From positions 1 through 5,792 of the forward strand of contig JAABSF010000200.1 of the NCBI GenBank assembly GCA_011390535.1: a DNA stretch of 5,792 bases, in the 5' to 3' direction. Each line of letters starts with the position of its first letter. The stretch's first letter is position 1. The stretch comes from Deltaproteobacteria bacterium. Its GTDB lineage: Bacteria > Myxococcota_A > Polyangia > HGW-17 > SLPX01. A program made the position numbers and the translations under genes. Shown here in pieces: positions 4,754 through 5,792 of this stretch. The notes below the pieces were generated by a model that saw only the letters and a list, made by a program, of their open reading frames with translations, did no database searches and was not told the origin of the DNA.

Positions 4754-5792
4754 TCAAAGCCTGTGAATATCTACATTGTCAAAGGCAAAATAATTGATGC
4801 CATAAGAGTCATCGCCGGTAACCCGGAAACGGACCTTCACCGTTGAGCTGTCTGAGCAAGGATCTAACCAAGAGGTCTCTTCACCCGGCTCATGGGTCCC
4901 CTGGCTCTGATTCCACCCGGTAAAGCTCGACACAGAAACCCAATCAACTCCATTCGAGGTACATTCAATGTACAAATTATTATTTCCTGTTCCGTCAAAA
5001 TCAGAAAACGCTAACTGAAAGACCATGTCCACCGCGTAACACCCCTCCAAATCAATAACAGGAGAGGTCAAAGTGTAGGAATAATCATAGGCCCTTGGAG
5101 ACCAGCTAAAATGTGCATGGTACGAAGTATTCCAAATATAATCTGTTGAAACATACCAATTGTCTACAGCCGAAGCGGTCCACCCCTCCCAACCTCCCGT
5201 CTCCCAGTCCGTATAAAGAGCGTGTGGGCAATCATCGGGACAGCTGCAATGGCTCTCTGAGGCTGCGCATACCCCATCTCCACAGACATCGCCGCAGTCT
5301 TCCGGGCAATTCACTGAATTCTCCGAACCGTTGCAGCACCCGTCTCCACACACCGACCCACAGTCTTGATGGCAATTACAAGTGTTCTCGCTTCCGTTGC
5401 ATACCCCGTCGCCGCAACTTGTCCCACAATCCTGCCAACAATTCGCGGAGTTTTCCGAGCCATTGCAACAACCATCCCCGCAGCTTGTTCCACAATCCTG
5501 CCAGCAAGTGCAAGTGGTCTCGCTGCCGTTACATACCCCGTCTCCACAGGTTGTGCCGCAATCCTGTGGGCAATTAGAGGAGGTCTCATCACCATTACAA
5601 GCCCCATCCCCGCATACCGTACCGCAGTCTTGTGGACAATTTGTCGAGGCCTCCGATCCATTGCAACATCCATCTCCACATACCGAACCGCAATCATCAG
5701 GGCACGAACAGGTGTCCTCCGCTCCGTTACATGTGCCATCGCCGCACACCGTCCCACAATCCTGGGGACAATTAATCGAGCTCTCAGTTCCG
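4754..5792 (-). CDS. Secreted Cys-rich repeat protein with C-terminal MAM-like domain (5' truncated)
   Basis: The frame is open to the right edge, so the true start, and any signal peptide, lie outside the window; 345 residues are visible. The GTG at 5749 is an internal Val codon, because repeat sequence continues upstream of it. The visible part begins inside a repeat and runs through eight full 22-residue repeats of the form CGDGxCNGxE-x4-C-x2-DCG. It ends with a ~154-residue domain (4757-5218) rich in aromatic residues and alternating beta-strand patterns: WETGGWEGW near its start, LTSPVIDLEGC in the middle, and YFAFDNVDIHRL at the C-terminus. That layout resembles MAM/jelly-roll adhesion or carbohydrate-binding domains. 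The many Cys imply export to an oxidising compartment. No sorting tail or membrane anchor is seen at the C-terminus. Ligand and role are unknown; surface binding or attachment is an inference. Confidence 0.85.
   Translation of the reverse strand, partial: GTESSINCPQDCGTVCGDGTCNGAEDTCSCPDDCGSVCGDGCCNGSEASTNCPQDCGTVCGDGACNGDETSSNCPQDCGTTCGDGVCNGSETTCTCWQDCGTSCGDGCCNGSENSANCWQDCGTSCGDGVCNGSENTCNCHQDCGSVCGDGCCNGSENSVNCPEDCGDVCGDGVCAASESHCSCPDDCPHALYTDWETGGWEGWTASAVDNWYVSTDYIWNTSYHAHFSWSPRAYDYSYTLTSPVIDLEGCYAVDMVFQLAFSDFDGTGNNNLYIECTSNGVDWVSVSSFTGWNQSQGTHEPGEETSWLDPCSDSSTVKVRFRVTGDDSYGINYFAFDNVDIHRL
5219..5792 (-). repeat. Tandem 66-bp coding repeat array (8 full copies plus a partial)
   Basis: Eight in-frame units of exactly 66 bp, with no gaps, occupy 5681-5746, 5615-5680, 5549-5614, 5483-5548, 5417-5482, 5351-5416, 5285-5350 and 5219-5284, read right to left. 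A further partial unit runs to the window edge. All start with CGDG except for the cut copy. Copies differ at synonymous and non-synonymous sites, so this is an old array under coding selection rather than a very recent expansion. Units come in alternating cysteine types (types A and B), giving a 132-bp higher-order repeat for copies 4-5 and 6-7. The last copy is the most divergent, as is common at array ends. Confidence 0.93.

Noticed and set aside
5747..5749. GTG at 5749 as the start of the repeat protein
   Set aside because: The frame continues upstream with the same repeat pattern (NCPQDCGTV), so this codon is an internal Val and the gene is cut by the window edge.
5113..5757. Alternative frames on both strands across the repeat array (154 and 148 codons)
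   Set aside because: They are periodic only because the 66-bp repeat is a multiple of three. Their Arg/Asn/His-rich or Arg/Val/Met-rich products match no family, whereas the chosen frame keeps spaced cysteines and Gly-Asp-Gly.
5219..5792. Regularly spaced repeats as a possible CRISPR array
   Set aside because: The 66-bp units are contiguous coding repeats with diverged copies and no unique spacers between identical direct repeats.

Overview
The window looks like a bacterial chromosome segment from a fermentative or facultatively anaerobic, Gram-negative-type organism. Its left edge is the first ~153 nt of a 16S rRNA gene read on the minus strand. The right side carries Cys-rich exported proteins (C-x5-DC and CGDGxC motifs) of a kind common in Myxococcota/Bradymonadota-like 'deltaproteobacterial' lineages. 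That taxonomic placement is a low-confidence inference, because 153 nt of 16S is too little to place the organism from memory.

Layout: (1) 1-153, 5' end of 16S rRNA, minus strand. (2) 154-502, a structured rRNA leader containing a boxB/boxA-like antitermination element and several stem-loops. It is driven by a good sigma70-type rRNA promoter at 509-537, with an A/T-rich UP element and a GC-rich discriminator. (3) 538-745, an AT-rich divergent control region. (4) 746-1990, plus strand, a GT-B glycosyltransferase of the GTDC1/DUF3524 family (tRNA-queuosine mannosyltransferase-like). (5) 1987-4203, minus strand, one 738-residue ORF that fuses a phosphate acetyltransferase-like domain to a complete butyrate kinase domain. 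It overlaps the glycosyltransferase tail-to-tail by the four bases TTAA. (6) 4204-4440, intergenic, with an intrinsic terminator for the genes to the right and a weak candidate promoter for the fusion gene. (7) 4441-4662, minus strand, a small Cys-rich lipoprotein. (8) 4754-5792, minus strand, the C-terminal part of a secreted protein. It has eight and a half tandem 22-residue Cys-rich repeats followed by a MAM-like beta-sandwich domain, and it is cut by the right window edge.

How the genes relate: the rRNA operon and the putative tRNA-modifying glycosyltransferase are divergent, and both serve translation. The Pta-Buk fusion would join the two steps acyl-CoA -> acyl phosphate -> acid + ATP in one polypeptide. 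The two right-hand genes form a likely surface or secreted pair ending at a shared terminator. The most notable signals are the Pta-Buk fusion with altered Pta active-site positions, and the complementary swapping of one cysteine between alternate repeats of the surface protein.
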